Counted from the stretch's first letter, positions 52,589 through 61,712 are shown. The stretch: DNA of 64,000 nt from Bin5 sp965207495 (GCA_965207495.1 OZ242287.1:3162001-3226000), one strand, 5' to 3'. Made by a program: numbers and translations. Notes: generated from the letters alone by a model not told the origin.

Positions 52589-53908
52589 TCAAGATTCCGG
52601 CATCGTCGATTCAGACATTCCGAGTTGTTCATTGTCAACCGCCGCAATCCGTGAAGGGCGCTCAACGTCAATCAACAGGTTTTCGACGCCTCGCAGAACG
52701 ACCTGCTTTCTCTGCTGAGGCTCTGCCGCCAGGCGAATCGAAGAAAACCGCTCCAGCAGACCGGCCAATGCAATTCGCCCTTCCAGCATCGCCAGTGATG
52801 CGCCCAAACAATAGTGAATCCCTCTTCCAAAAGAAATGTGGCTCTTCTCATCGCGCCCGATGTCAAGCCTGTCCGGATTCGAAAAAGCCTCGGGGTCACG
52901 ATTTGCGGCGCCAACGACGCCAACAACCTGTTGACCCGCGCGCATCCGCTTACCCCCCATTTCTACATCCTCTACTAAGGTCCGTCCGTCTAGTTGCACA
53001 GGACTGTCGTAGCGTAGCAGCTCGTCAATGGCCGAGTCTAGTAGCTCGGGCTGCCCTTTCAGACGCTCCAACTCTTCAGGATTCCGAAGTAAAGCTAATG
53101 TGCCATTGCCTATCAAATTGCGTGTCGTTTCGTTTCCCGCAACCAGCAGTAGCAATAATGTAGCCAGAAGTTCGCCATGAGAAAGCTTGTCACCATCTTC
53201 CTCGGCCGCCAACAGTGCGCTTACTAGATCGTCCTTCGGATCCTGCCGCCTCTGTGCGATGATACCCTCGAAATACTCGTATAGTTCCTGTTCCGAACGA
53301 CGGAACTGTTCTCTCTGCTCTCTACTGAGAATGGGTTCCAGCGAAAGGACGATGTCATTGGACCAATCTTTGAAGTTGTCCAAATCGTGTGCCGGAACGC
53401 CCAGCATTTCTGCGATGACGATGACTGGGAGCGGGAAAGCGAAACTGTCGATCAGGTCGAACCGCTCCTCCCCTTCAACGTCGTCAAGCAATTTTTCCAC
53501 AATCTCTACAATGCGCGGTTCCAGCGCCGCCACCGAGCGTGGTGTAAACGCTTTGGAAACGAGAGATCGCAGCCGCGTGTGATCGGGAGGATCCAAGTCG
53601 AGCATGCTGCGGTCCCTCGTGTACACTCGATCGCCTGCCCCGGGTCCCCAGTTCGAAAAGCGCTGGTGGTCCAGTAACATGGCCTGCACGTCATCGTACC
53701 GAGTGAGGACCCAGCCATCCACCAACCTCATCCTGTGGACCGGGTCTCTTTCTCGCAGACTATGATAGGTAGGATAGGGGTTGGCTAGCATCTGCTCCGA
53801 GGTCAGATCAAATACTACTCCAGACTCCAGCCGTTCCCAGGTCAAAAGGCCACGCTTGGCAATTGGCTTCAGCAAACCTATTAGTGGTCTTGAAATCGAA
53901 CTCGCCAT
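52589..53908 (-). CDS. Cytochrome P450
   Basis: A 439-residue soluble bacterial P450 that would hydroxylate a small molecule using O2 and electrons from a ferredoxin system. Signatures: I-helix AGNETT (257-262), ExxR at Glu296-Arg299 (ELLR), and heme loop SFGRGIHYCLG with the heme ligand Cys367. 'DPPDHTRLRSLVSKAFTP' (about 106-123) is typical of CYP107/CYP102-like class I enzymes. No ferredoxin or reductase gene is adjacent. It lies 72 bases after a MalG-like permease gene on the same strand, so it appears to be the last gene of the third CUT1 importer operon. Confidence 0.92.
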   Translation of the reverse strand: MASSISRPLIGLLKPIAKRGLLTWERLESGVVFDLTSEQMLANPYPTYHSLRERDPVHRMRLVDGWVLTRYDDVQAMLLDHQRFSNWGPGAGDRVYTRDRSMLDLDPPDHTRLRSLVSKAFTPRSVAALEPRIVEIVEKLLDDVEGEERFDLIDSFAFPLPVIVIAEMLGVPAHDLDNFKDWSNDIVLSLEPILSREQREQFRRSEQELYEYFEGIIAQRRQDPKDDLVSALLAAEEDGDKLSHGELLATLLLLLVAGNETTRNLIGNGTLALLRNPEELERLKGQPELLDSAIDELLRYDSPVQLDGRTLVEDVEMGGKRMRAGQQVVGVVGAANRDPEAFSNPDRLDIGRDEKSHISFGRGIHYCLGASLAMLEGRIALAGLLERFSSIRLAAEPQQRKQVVLRGVENLLIDVERPSRIAAVDNEQLGMSESTMPES

Positions 53909-53980
53909 CTGTATCTCTCAGTCTTATTAGCGCAAAGGTGGGTCATCCACCGGCCCTGTTGGTCGCGGGCTCGATCCCCT

Positions 53981-54892
53981 CTACTTGAACGCGCCCATTG
54001 TCATGCCCGATGCGATCTGTCTTTGGAAGAGGAAGAACAGGATTAGGACGGGTATTGTTGCAATTGCCATCGCCGCGTACTGCAGTCCCAGCACAGTCTC
54101 CACCGTCATTGGCGCCGGCTTGTACAGGGCGATTGCCAGCGGCAAAGTGCGTACGTCGGCCTTATTCATGAGAATAAGTGAGAAGAAAAGCTCACTCCAA
54201 ATCCAGTTGATGTTGATTATCGCCATACCGGCGATTGGGCCGCGGCTAATTGGCACAACAATGCGCAAAAAGACGCCCAGCCGACCGCACCCGTCGATAC
54301 GCGCGGCCTCTTCCAGCTCCACGGGCAAATGCATGAAGTAGGCGCGCATGAGGATAATTGTGAACGGGGCACCAAGGGCGGCATAAACCAGTGTCAATCC
54401 AAAGAGGCTGTTACGAAGTCCCAGGCTTCCGACAAAAAAGTATAGTGGAATCGCCAGTGCATGAGCAGGTACTGCCAGGCTGAGCAACAGGGCCTGATGG
54501 AGGGTACTGTTTCCGGGAAACTGTCCGCGAGCCATTGCATAACCGCAAAGACAGGAAATCGCCAGCATCAACACCAATGTGGCTGCAAGCACAATCACGC
54601 TGTTGAAGAAATACCTGCCGAAAAACATCCCCGTGCGGTCGCCGGTCCAAACGTCCACAAACGGAGCGAGTGAAAAGTTTGTAGGCAGACTGAAGGGCGT
54701 GTTCAGTATCTGGGTGTCCGTTTTGAACGTGTTCATCAGCAGGAAGAATATCGGGTACACTTGAACAAGGGCTCCAACGACAAGCAGTCCATAGATGACT
54801 GGCCGCAAACTGCTCCCGGCCCACCATCCCGCCGTCTTGCCTCCATTTACACTTCCTTCTGTTCGCTGTGAAGCTAACCTGTCAACTGCCAT
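53981..54892 (-). CDS. CUT1-type carbohydrate ABC permease (MalG-like)
   Basis: A 303-residue inner-membrane permease. The ATG at 54892 (MAVDRLASQR) is chosen because AAAGG lies about 10 bases upstream; an in-frame TTG at 54961 would add 23 acidic residues. The EAA loop is PVELEEAARIDGCGRLGVFL, and the protein ends 'QRQIASGMTMGAFK' in the family style. The N-terminus carries about 25 polar residues before the first membrane segment. It is the third gene of a minus-strand operon: binding protein, MalF-like, MalG-like, P450. Confidence 0.87.
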   Translation of the reverse strand: MAVDRLASQRTEGSVNGGKTAGWWAGSSLRPVIYGLLVVGALVQVYPIFFLLMNTFKTDTQILNTPFSLPTNFSLAPFVDVWTGDRTGMFFGRYFFNSVIVLAATLVLMLAISCLCGYAMARGQFPGNSTLHQALLLSLAVPAHALAIPLYFFVGSLGLRNSLFGLTLVYAALGAPFTIILMRAYFMHLPVELEEAARIDGCGRLGVFLRIVVPISRGPIAGMAIININWIWSELFFSLILMNKADVRTLPLAIALYKPAPMTVETVLGLQYAAMAIATIPVLILFFLFQRQIASGMTMGAFK

Positions 54893-54988
54893 CTGTCTCA
54901 ACCTTTCCCCAAGATCGTCAGTCTCAGACTCGCAGTTCAACTCGTCTAAGTCAACTCGCAATGCCTGACTCTCGGTAACACCTGCAGA

Positions 54989-55921
54989 TCAATACTCAAC
55001 ATTTTCAATTCGCACGCCCTTGACATAACCGTAGGCGACAGCGAAGACGACACCGAACATTACAACTGCAATGGCTGAACCGTAGCCGAAATTGCCGGAA
55101 CGAAAGGCCGTCTCGAACAGGTAATAGCCCAGGACTTGCGTGCTGAAGGCTGGGCCCCCCTTCGTCATCACCAGCACTATGTCGAAAACTTTCATCGCAC
55201 CGATGATCGAGAGCATGGTTATCGAGGCCAGCACAGGTTTGATTAGCGGTACGATCAGACCCCAGATGCGCTGCCACTCATTGACGCCGTCCATCGTAGC
55301 GGCATCGTGCATCTCCTGCGGAATGCCTTCTATCGCGGCCAGCAAAACGATCATTGGAAAGCCCACCGACTGCCATATCGGCACAAGCATGACGCTCATC
55401 AAAGCGACATTTCGGTCTCCCAACCAGTTCTGGGCCAAGCCGTCGAGTCCAATGCCGCGCAGAACAGTGTTAAAAAGACCGTGGTTGAATTCAAACATGT
55501 TCGCCCAAAGCGTCGCCACCACCACGCCCGACATCATCACAGGAATGAAGAAAGCGATGCGATAGACCTGCCACCCCTTCATGCGGCGGCTGATTGCCAC
55601 CCCAAGGAACAGACCGATCGACACTGTGACAAAGGGAACGACAATGGCGAAAATAAAGCTGTTACTCAGCGCGCGCCAGAATATCTCATCGCCGAACAGC
55701 TTGGAGAAGTTTCTCATCCCCACAAATGTCTGCGGCCCCAGCCCACCCCACTTGAAAAGCGACAGCCGCAAAGTGTCGAACAGCGGGTAGGCCATCAGGG
55801 TCAGTAGCATCAGCGAAGCCGGCGCTATGAACAGATACCACGGCAGCGCATTCCTGAGGTCGCGCACAAACCGTCTGCGGCCTGCAGTTCCTATTCCCTG
55901 CCTTGAGTTGACCGTAGCCAA
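54989..55921 (-). CDS. CUT1-type carbohydrate ABC permease (MalF-like)
   Basis: A 310-residue inner-membrane permease with six hydrophobic segments beginning 'WYLFIAPASLMLLTLMAYPL'. The EAA loop is PQEMHDAATMDGVNEWQRIW (about 201-220), with His and Asp in place of the more usual Tyr-Glu before the Ala pair. It lies between the binding-protein gene, with a stem-loop in the gap, and the MalG-like gene. Confidence 0.88.
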   Translation of the reverse strand: MATVNSRQGIGTAGRRRFVRDLRNALPWYLFIAPASLMLLTLMAYPLFDTLRLSLFKWGGLGPQTFVGMRNFSKLFGDEIFWRALSNSFIFAIVVPFVTVSIGLFLGVAISRRMKGWQVYRIAFFIPVMMSGVVVATLWANMFEFNHGLFNTVLRGIGLDGLAQNWLGDRNVALMSVMLVPIWQSVGFPMIVLLAAIEGIPQEMHDAATMDGVNEWQRIWGLIVPLIKPVLASITMLSIIGAMKVFDIVLVMTKGGPAFSTQVLGYYLFETAFRSGNFGYGSAIAVVMFGVVFAVAYGYVKGVRIENVEY

Positions 55922-55942
55922 TTCTGCACCTCCATACCAAAA

Positions 55943-55968
55943 CAGGGAGGCCCTTTCGAACCTCCCTG
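55943..55968 (-). promoter_or_regulatory. Intercistronic stem-loop after the third CUT1 binding-protein gene
   Basis: CAGGGAGG (55943-55950) and CCTCCCTG (55961-55968) form a perfect 8-bp stem with a 10-base loop in the gap between the binding-protein stop (56018) and the permease start (55921). Confidence 0.75.
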
Positions 55969-56017
55969 CTCAAGTTACCCGTACATTTCAATCCTGTTTT
56001 CCGGATTCCTTCGCCGT

Positions 56018-57379
56018 CTAGCTCTGTTCGGCTTGAATCTCCACCGTCTTTTCCTGCATCCAGGCACCGGCCTCTTCAGGAGTCAACCCGCCCGCCATCA
56101 TCTGGTCGACCGACTTGATGGTCGCTTGCTGGTAGGGTTGACTGCTCGATGCTTCGTAAAGCGCCGGTGTCCCGTACTTCTTGTTGTCTTCCAGGAAACT
56201 CAACTGCATCTCGCTAAGGATTTCAGCGTACACTTCACTGGGAATATCGGCGCGACCATGGGGGATTCCCGCAGTCTGTGCATACAGCGAAGCCTGCGGC
56301 AGACGGTAGGCCCAGGCCACGAACTCCAGCGAGGCTTCGATGTTACTGCCCGACTTGGGAACGATCAGCCCATCGGGAACCCAGGCCCCAACCTTGCCGG
56401 TCCGTTCCGGCCTAATCTCCGGATAATAGAAGTACCCCACTTCGAATTCGACGTCTCGCGTCAGCCCGGACCCGCCGCCGTCCCACGATCCCGTCTGCCA
56501 CATCGCCGTCTTGCCCGTCGTGAACAACGACCTGCCGTTCTGATAGTCCGTGAGTCCCGTTACGCCGTCAACGAAGACCCCGTTGTCAACCATCGCCTGA
56601 ATGTACTCAAAGATCCGCACCGAGTCCGGATCCGTCCAGCTGTACTCGTTGCACGCCGTCGGCCGGTCCGACCGCCAGAGAATCGGCATGCAGTTGTACT
56701 GATCCCGGCTCCAGGATCGCAGCTGCATGCCGTCACTGAAGTGGCTCTGAATGCCCATATTGTAGTCGACGGCCAGCGGTTGGTAACCGGCCGATCTGAA
56801 TTCTGCCGACATTTCATACAAGTCATCCCAGGTTTCCGGCGGAGACGCACCAATTTCGTCGAAGATCTCCTTGTTGTAATAGGTGTAAGGCGTCCAAACA
56901 ACAGCGATAGTCGCTGAGTAAAAGTGACCGTCCGGCTGACGCTGAAAGTCAACGATGCCTTCAGGGTAGGCGTCGAACCATCCTTCCTGCTCGTACAGGT
57001 CATCAAATGGTACCAGGATCTGATTGGTGACCATGTCATTATAGCGGTTCGCTGGTACGCACTGATACCACGAGACGTCTGGTGTGTCCTCGCTCGAGAA
57101 TAGCAGGAACGCCTGTTGGTACTGCTCATCGGCCAGCACATCGATCGTCACCGAAATGTTGGAGTTTTCCTCCATGTACAGGTCTGCTAGCGCCTGCAAG
57201 CCTTCAGTTACAATTCCCGCAATCGCTCCGATCCGCAGTTCGAGCATCTCCTGTGAGGGCGCCGAGGCGCCGTCACTCTCTGTTGCCGGCGCTGCTGGCG
57301 CAGCGCAGGCCGCCAGCAATCCGCCAGCGGCGGCGAAGCCGGCCCCTTTCAGCAAGTTCCTACGTGAGACTTTAGTCAT
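56018..57379 (-). CDS. CUT1-type extracellular solute-binding lipoprotein, family 1
   Basis: A 453-residue exported binding protein with a twin-arginine-like leader (VSRRNLLKG) and a lipobox ending at Cys25 (LLAAC). Family 1 features include 'ALADLYMEENSNISVTIDVLADEQYQQAF' (read in parts), 'WTPYTYYNKEIFDEIG' and 'GKTAMWQTGSW'. GAGGAG precedes the ATG. It is the first gene of the third CUT1 operon and is transcribed divergently from a PhyH gene across a 338-base spacer that may control both. The ligand is unknown. Confidence 0.88.
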   Translation of the reverse strand: MTKVSRRNLLKGAGFAAAGGLLAACAAPAAPATESDGASAPSQEMLELRIGAIAGIVTEGLQALADLYMEENSNISVTIDVLADEQYQQAFLLFSSEDTPDVSWYQCVPANRYNDMVTNQILVPFDDLYEQEGWFDAYPEGIVDFQRQPDGHFYSATIAVVWTPYTYYNKEIFDEIGASPPETWDDLYEMSAEFRSAGYQPLAVDYNMGIQSHFSDGMQLRSWSRDQYNCMPILWRSDRPTACNEYSWTDPDSVRIFEYIQAMVDNGVFVDGVTGLTDYQNGRSLFTTGKTAMWQTGSWDGGGSGLTRDVEFEVGYFYYPEIRPERTGKVGAWVPDGLIVPKSGSNIEASLEFVAWAYRLPQASLYAQTAGIPHGRADIPSEVYAEILSEMQLSFLEDNKKYGTPALYEASSSQPYQQATIKSVDQMMAGGLTPEEAGAWMQEKTVEIQAEQS

Positions 57380-57717
57380 TTCGTTTTCTCCTCATACTGT
57401 GGTTGGCCATACCAAACGTAGAAAATAGGGAGAATTGCAAACTCTAATCCGGCAGAATGCCAAACGGCATATGACTGCTACCTTTTCGATTTGCGAGACT
57501 CGCGTTTTCGAGTGAGTTTATCATCTGCACTGGAGACCGCCAAACGTCTCAAAATATCCCTTTTTCGTCGAATTACCGCTCCTGTCAAAAGCTCTTTAGT
57601 GGCACTTTAGCAAAGTTAGTTCTTGATGTATGATTCCATCAGAAGGTTGGCTGGAATCACTGGTGGCAAGCCAATGGAACAGCAGCCACTCGTTTAACCG
57701 AAAGGATCGGAACTACC
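57380..57717. other. divergent promoter region
   Basis: This 338-base spacer separates the minus-strand importer operon from the plus-strand PhyH gene and must hold both promoters. GCGAGACTCGC (57493-57503) is a short palindrome and a candidate regulator site. No -35/-10 pair could be chosen with confidence. Confidence 0.4.
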
Positions 57718-58611
57718 ATGACGACCAACAGCCAGAACGCCAAGAACACACCTTACATCTTTGCCCATAGCCTCGGCCAGCAACTTGATATGAGTATGCA
57801 GGAATTCCCCTCCTCAAACGCTGACGGACTACCTGTCGTGAACCTGACGCAGGAGCAGAAATACATCTTCGACGCGCGTGGCTGGCTTCTCATTCCAGGC
57901 GTACTGTCGGAAGACGAAGCGGCGGAGATGCGCGATTTCGGCCTGCGGCTTCAACACTCACCTGAATCAGTTCCTGAGAAAGAGCGCTCTACACTTGGCG
58001 GCCCTCTGCAAAGGCTCGCCGACCATCCTGTTGTCGTCGGCTTTTTGAACGAATTTGTCGCCTTCCCGCCTCTTTCGCGACAGAACTGTTACGGGTTCCG
58101 CTTGGAGTCCTCTCACCTGTTTTACCGAGAAGCTGGCGAAGGTAAGTTCGGGCCTCACAACGGCAGCGGCTTCTTTCGCTTTCCCGGAGACACGCACTTT
58201 TACCACAGTGTTCCCGGCAAGTCGCACGCAGGGCTCACTCGAGTAGTCTGGGAACTGAACCCGGTCCGCGAGGGCGATGGCACGCTCCTAGTGACCGGCA
58301 GCCACAAGACCGCCTATCCCGCTCCTGACTCGATTCATGACCAGCACTCGCCGATCTGGGATGAATACACCTGTCCTGCCGGCTCGGTTCTCTTTTTCAC
58401 CGAGTCGCTGACCCACAGTGCCCGGCCCTGGACCAACCGCGATACGCCGCGGGTGGCGATATTCAGTTGTTACAATACGGTGGACAGTAAGTGGCACGAC
58501 TGGGATCCGAATCCCGAGCTCGTGGCCTCGATGCCGGCGTTGCGCCAAACTCTCTTTCGCCCCGTGCGCGCTGCAAACAACCTGAGCGATGGTTCGCACT
58601 ATGGTGTGTAG
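57718..58611 (+). CDS. PhyH-superfamily protein with an HxG metal motif
   Basis: A 297-residue member of the phytanoyl-CoA dioxygenase superfamily. The first metal motif reads His147-Asn-Gly149 (FGPHNGSG) instead of His-x-Asp. The distal His233 (ESLTHSARPW) and the 2-oxoglutarate Arg245 (DTPRVAIF) are present, as is 'LLVTGSHKTAYP' (about 190-201). I recall a PhyH subgroup with 'LHGG' at this place, so the change may be a subgroup trait. Lack of the carboxylate ligand is what distinguishes 2-oxoglutarate halogenases (SyrB2, WelO5) from hydroxylases, so halogenation, altered chemistry or loss of activity are all open. It is divergent from the third CUT1 operon and 153 bases before a bicupin gene. 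Confidence 0.8.
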   Translation: MTTNSQNAKNTPYIFAHSLGQQLDMSMQEFPSSNADGLPVVNLTQEQKYIFDARGWLLIPGVLSEDEAAEMRDFGLRLQHSPESVPEKERSTLGGPLQRLADHPVVVGFLNEFVAFPPLSRQNCYGFRLESSHLFYREAGEGKFGPHNGSGFFRFPGDTHFYHSVPGKSHAGLTRVVWELNPVREGDGTLLVTGSHKTAYPAPDSIHDQHSPIWDEYTCPAGSVLFFTESLTHSARPWTNRDTPRVAIFSCYNTVDSKWHDWDPNPELVASMPALRQTLFRPVRAANNLSDGSHYGV

Positions 58612-58764
58612 TCGAAGCGTGTCTGAATTCTTCGACTTCAGCATGCCAATTGCCGGGAAACTAGTCCATTCTTCACGGGCAGACAAAGTCAGCGCCCAGA
58701 ATTCGGGGCACTAAGTTCCTAGTCATGGGCCTGCGCCCACATCAAAAGTAGCCGGAGATGAAAC

Positions 58765-59496
58765 ATGGCAACATTGCTATCTGCGAGACAGGCGGCCACA
58801 TTTCAGATGGGCAAGGGCGATTCGCGCAACCTGGTCGGGCCGGCCACAGGCGCAAAGGACATTACCCTGAACTATTCGATTTTCCAGGCAGGCGAGGAAT
58901 TCCCTCAACACTTTCACGAGGATTCTGCCGACATTTTCATAGTGCTTGAGGGAGGTGTGTCCGTGCGACAAGGAGATGCCTACACGCCCATTAATGCAGG
59001 CCAATTCGCCTACGTTCCATCGCCGGAAGTACACGGTACAGTTAACACCAGCGGGGCCGAAGCGACCCTCATTAGCTTCCAGGCACCTCCAGACTTCGCG
59101 CTGTACCGTGGAGAGCGCGACCCCTCTCAGACGGGAAAGACGCCGCGCCCGCCAGACAATCACGAGACCACTGTCCGCATCGACCAGCTTGCATCTGGAG
59201 AATTCTCGGAGCACGGCGAGGCGCAAGCGTGGCAGCCCGCTTCACCTGTTTCTGGGACGCCAGAAATGCGCCTCGAATTCTATGAAATTGATGAAGGGGG
59301 ACGGGTTAAGGCGCCCGCATCCATAGATAAGGAGGCCGTCTGGTTCGTCTGGGATGGGGAAGTAACCATCAGTTCCGGCGGCGACACCTTTCAGGCAGGT
59401 CGCCACGATGGTGCGTTCATACCCCCCGGCGAGGCCCAAGTAGTCCGCAACCACCACAACGAACCAGCCCGCCTAATCCGCTGCCAAGCCGTCTGA
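58765..59496 (+). CDS. Bicupin protein
   Basis: A 243-residue protein with two cupin domains. The first (about 25-105) has the metal motif in FPQHFHEDSADIFIVLEGG and a distal 'YVPSPEVHGTVN'. The second (about 165-243) has 'WFVWDGEVTISSGG' and 'FIPPGEAQVVRNHHN', with a less complete metal-binding set. Bicupins include dioxygenases, isomerases and sugar-acid enzymes. It lies downstream of the HxG PhyH gene on the same strand, so a joint role is likely. No signal peptide is present. The exact reaction cannot be told. Confidence 0.78.
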   Translation: MATLLSARQAATFQMGKGDSRNLVGPATGAKDITLNYSIFQAGEEFPQHFHEDSADIFIVLEGGVSVRQGDAYTPINAGQFAYVPSPEVHGTVNTSGAEATLISFQAPPDFALYRGERDPSQTGKTPRPPDNHETTVRIDQLASGEFSEHGEAQAWQPASPVSGTPEMRLEFYEIDEGGRVKAPASIDKEAVWFVWDGEVTISSGGDTFQAGRHDGAFIPPGEAQVVRNHHNEPARLIRCQAV

Positions 59497-59600
59497 CCCT
59501 CGAAATCTACTATTGACAGACCTGCCTCACCCGCGAAGTAAACGGAGTTCGACATGGCAAGTATTTCTTCTTCATAGGTGAGCGAGTATTCTAAATCCTT

Positions 59601-60707
59601 TCAGATTGCCACTGCAGTCGAAACTGAGGCTTCACGTACCTCTTCAGCGCTCACCTCACGGCCCAACTGATTAGACAGGTAAATGCCTTCCGAAATGAGC
59701 ATGCAGTTCAGCGCAATTTCCGCCGTCGGCAGCAATTCAACCCTGCCTTCAACCGCCGCGATCCAGTGCTGCTGAGTGCCGTCGTAAACGTCTCCCAGCT
59801 CTTGGACGTTGTGCAGACGAAAGTCGAACATTCGTAAATCGGCCGAAGAGTCCAAGTCCAGATCGCCGGCGCTGTGGAAGTATCCGAAGGGATCGAGCCG
59901 GACGCCGCCCTCGTTGCCGACGACATAGGACCCCTCGAAAGCGTCCAAGTGGATTGCCCAAGCCTCGATGATGTCCAACGTGATGTTGTCCGCCAACCGT
60001 ACAAAGCCCAGCCCCAACTCCTCCACATTGTAGTTGCTGCGTTCACGCCTTGCCGCATCCATCGCAATTTCCTGATAGGTCTTGCCGGAGATGCGTAGCA
60101 CGTCAGGGTTGCCCAGCAAGAAGAGCACAGTGGAAATGTGATAGACGCCCATGTCGTAGAGCGCTCCGCCGCTGGCGGTAGCTTTGTTCACGAACAACGG
60201 CGAGCCGTAACCGTCCACAAAGGGACGGCCCCGCCGTCGATAACCTGTTGAGCGGGCATGATACAGCTTGCCAAGGTAACCGCCGTCAATCAGCGATTTG
60301 GCAGCTTTCGTCTCGTTGATGAAGTATTCGCGGTTCTGAATGCTGAGCATCAGGCCGCACTCCCTCGCCGTCGTCAGCATCTTCTCAGCGTCGATGTAAG
60401 CGCCTGCCATCGGCTTCTCGCAGAATACATGCTTGCCGGCCTCAAGCGCCGCCACAGTCGCCGCGGTGTGAAAGTTGTTGTGCAGGCAGACGTCGACTGC
60501 TACGATGTCGTCCCGAGCAAGCAACTGCCTGAAATCCGTGTAAATGTCGGCGATTCCGTTTTCTGCCGCCACCCTCTGGGCCTCGGCCTCGTTAATATCG
60601 GAAATCGCCGCGATCTCCACGTGCGGCATGCTCATATAAGTGTGAACGTGGCCCTTTCCTATCTGGCCAACGCCTATAATTCCGATTCGAGTCTTTTCAT
60701 CTGTCAT
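59601..60707 (-). CDS. Gfo/Idh/MocA-family NAD(P)-dependent oxidoreductase
   Basis: A 368-residue cytoplasmic dehydrogenase. The Rossmann motif is GVGQIG (residues 12-17) and the catalytic EKP motif is at 97-99 (CEKPMAG). The second domain has 'GGALYDMGVYHISTVLFLLG' (about 183-202), typical of the family. Members oxidise or reduce ring hydroxyls of sugars, inositols and their derivatives. It is followed on the same strand, after other spacing, by nothing visible, but lies 100 bases downstream of a sugar isomerase gene, with which it probably forms a two-gene catabolic unit. Confidence 0.9.
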   Translation of the reverse strand: MTDEKTRIGIIGVGQIGKGHVHTYMSMPHVEIAAISDINEAEAQRVAAENGIADIYTDFRQLLARDDIVAVDVCLHNNFHTAATVAALEAGKHVFCEKPMAGAYIDAEKMLTTARECGLMLSIQNREYFINETKAAKSLIDGGYLGKLYHARSTGYRRRGRPFVDGYGSPLFVNKATASGGALYDMGVYHISTVLFLLGNPDVLRISGKTYQEIAMDAARRERSNYNVEELGLGFVRLADNITLDIIEAWAIHLDAFEGSYVVGNEGGVRLDPFGYFHSAGDLDLDSSADLRMFDFRLHNVQELGDVYDGTQQHWIAAVEGRVELLPTAEIALNCMLISEGIYLSNQLGREVSAEEVREASVSTAVAI

Positions 60708-60806
60708 TGTCAGATTCTCTTGGCTAAGATGATTGATTGTAGATAAAAAGAGTTTTCGCTGTTGGCTACTGTTGCCGAAGTCTCGGAGCCCTCCGCATAC
60801 TGATAC

Positions 60807-61589
60807 TTACCCGTCCAGCGCTCGGCGTATCAGATCTCTTGTCTTGACAGAAGCGCCCTTCTCGTCTCCATCCGCAGGGGTTGATTCAATACCCCAGACA
60901 CCGTCATAGTTGTTCTCCAGCAGGATCGAAAGCGCTTTGTGAAGATCGACCGATGGATCATTGCCCTGGCTGTCGAATGAGAATGTCTTGAAATGAGTGA
61001 GGCGAGCGTAGCGTGCGCACATCTGCCAGGCCCTTTCCTGCATTCCCTCGGCCCAGTTATTCGTGTCGAACAAGAGCCCAAGTCCGTCAACTTCCTCAAG
61101 CAGGCGCACTGTGTTCTCCGGATACTTGGTCGGCCCCCAGTGGTTCTCCACCACGATCTCGACTCCTGCCGCCTGTGCCCTGGGTATGAGGTCGTTGTAG
61201 CCGTCGACTATTGTACCGAAGATTTCGTCGGTCAACTCCTCAGGCCCGCCGGTATCAATGCGCATCTGCGAAGCGCTTAGAGACTCAGCAACATCCAGCC
61301 AGCGATAGGCTGTTTCCCGACGCTCTAGACGCTCGGCTGCGGTTGTCTCGTAGATATGACCGCCGTCCACCGCAATGCATCCATAGGGCAGTCCTGCGTC
61401 CTCCGCCATTCTCTTGGCGTCAGCCAGCCAACTCCTGTCGTCCAGGGCCGGCTCTACGTGTTTCATCCACGGGTCCAACTGGGAAAAACCATGGATCCGG
61501 TTGAATTCTACATAGTCGCGATATTCCACTTCGCCGCTCTCGAATGAACGGCGAAAGCTATAGGAACAGATGCTGAATTTGGGAGTCAT
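60807..61589 (-). CDS. Sugar phosphate isomerase/epimerase (xylose isomerase-like TIM barrel)
   Basis: A 260-residue cytoplasmic TIM-barrel protein of the AP-endonuclease-2 / xylose-isomerase-like family. The ATG at 61589 (MTPKFSICSYSF) is chosen because GGAGAGAGG lies just upstream; an upstream in-frame ATG would add 31 unlikely residues. Candidate metal ligands are in 'VEIVVENHWGPTKYPEN' (Glu and His), 'LGLLFDTNNWAEG' (Asp) and the final 'WGIESTPADG' (Glu). Relatives act on inositol derivatives, hydroxypyruvate and keto-sugars. It precedes the Gfo/Idh gene on the same strand. Confidence 0.85.
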   Translation of the reverse strand: MTPKFSICSYSFRRSFESGEVEYRDYVEFNRIHGFSQLDPWMKHVEPALDDRSWLADAKRMAEDAGLPYGCIAVDGGHIYETTAAERLERRETAYRWLDVAESLSASQMRIDTGGPEELTDEIFGTIVDGYNDLIPRAQAAGVEIVVENHWGPTKYPENTVRLLEEVDGLGLLFDTNNWAEGMQERAWQMCARYARLTHFKTFSFDSQGNDPSVDLHKALSILLENNYDGVWGIESTPADGDEKGASVKTRDLIRRALDG

Positions 61590-61712
61590 GGAATCCTCTC
61601 TCCATATATCTGAGGAATCGCGCATCGTGCAGCCATTCCGTCTTTTGAGCGGAAAAATCTCCAGGATGTACGTTTCACACATTGCCTGCCAATGAGTCCG
61701 CCGTGGCCCCGT

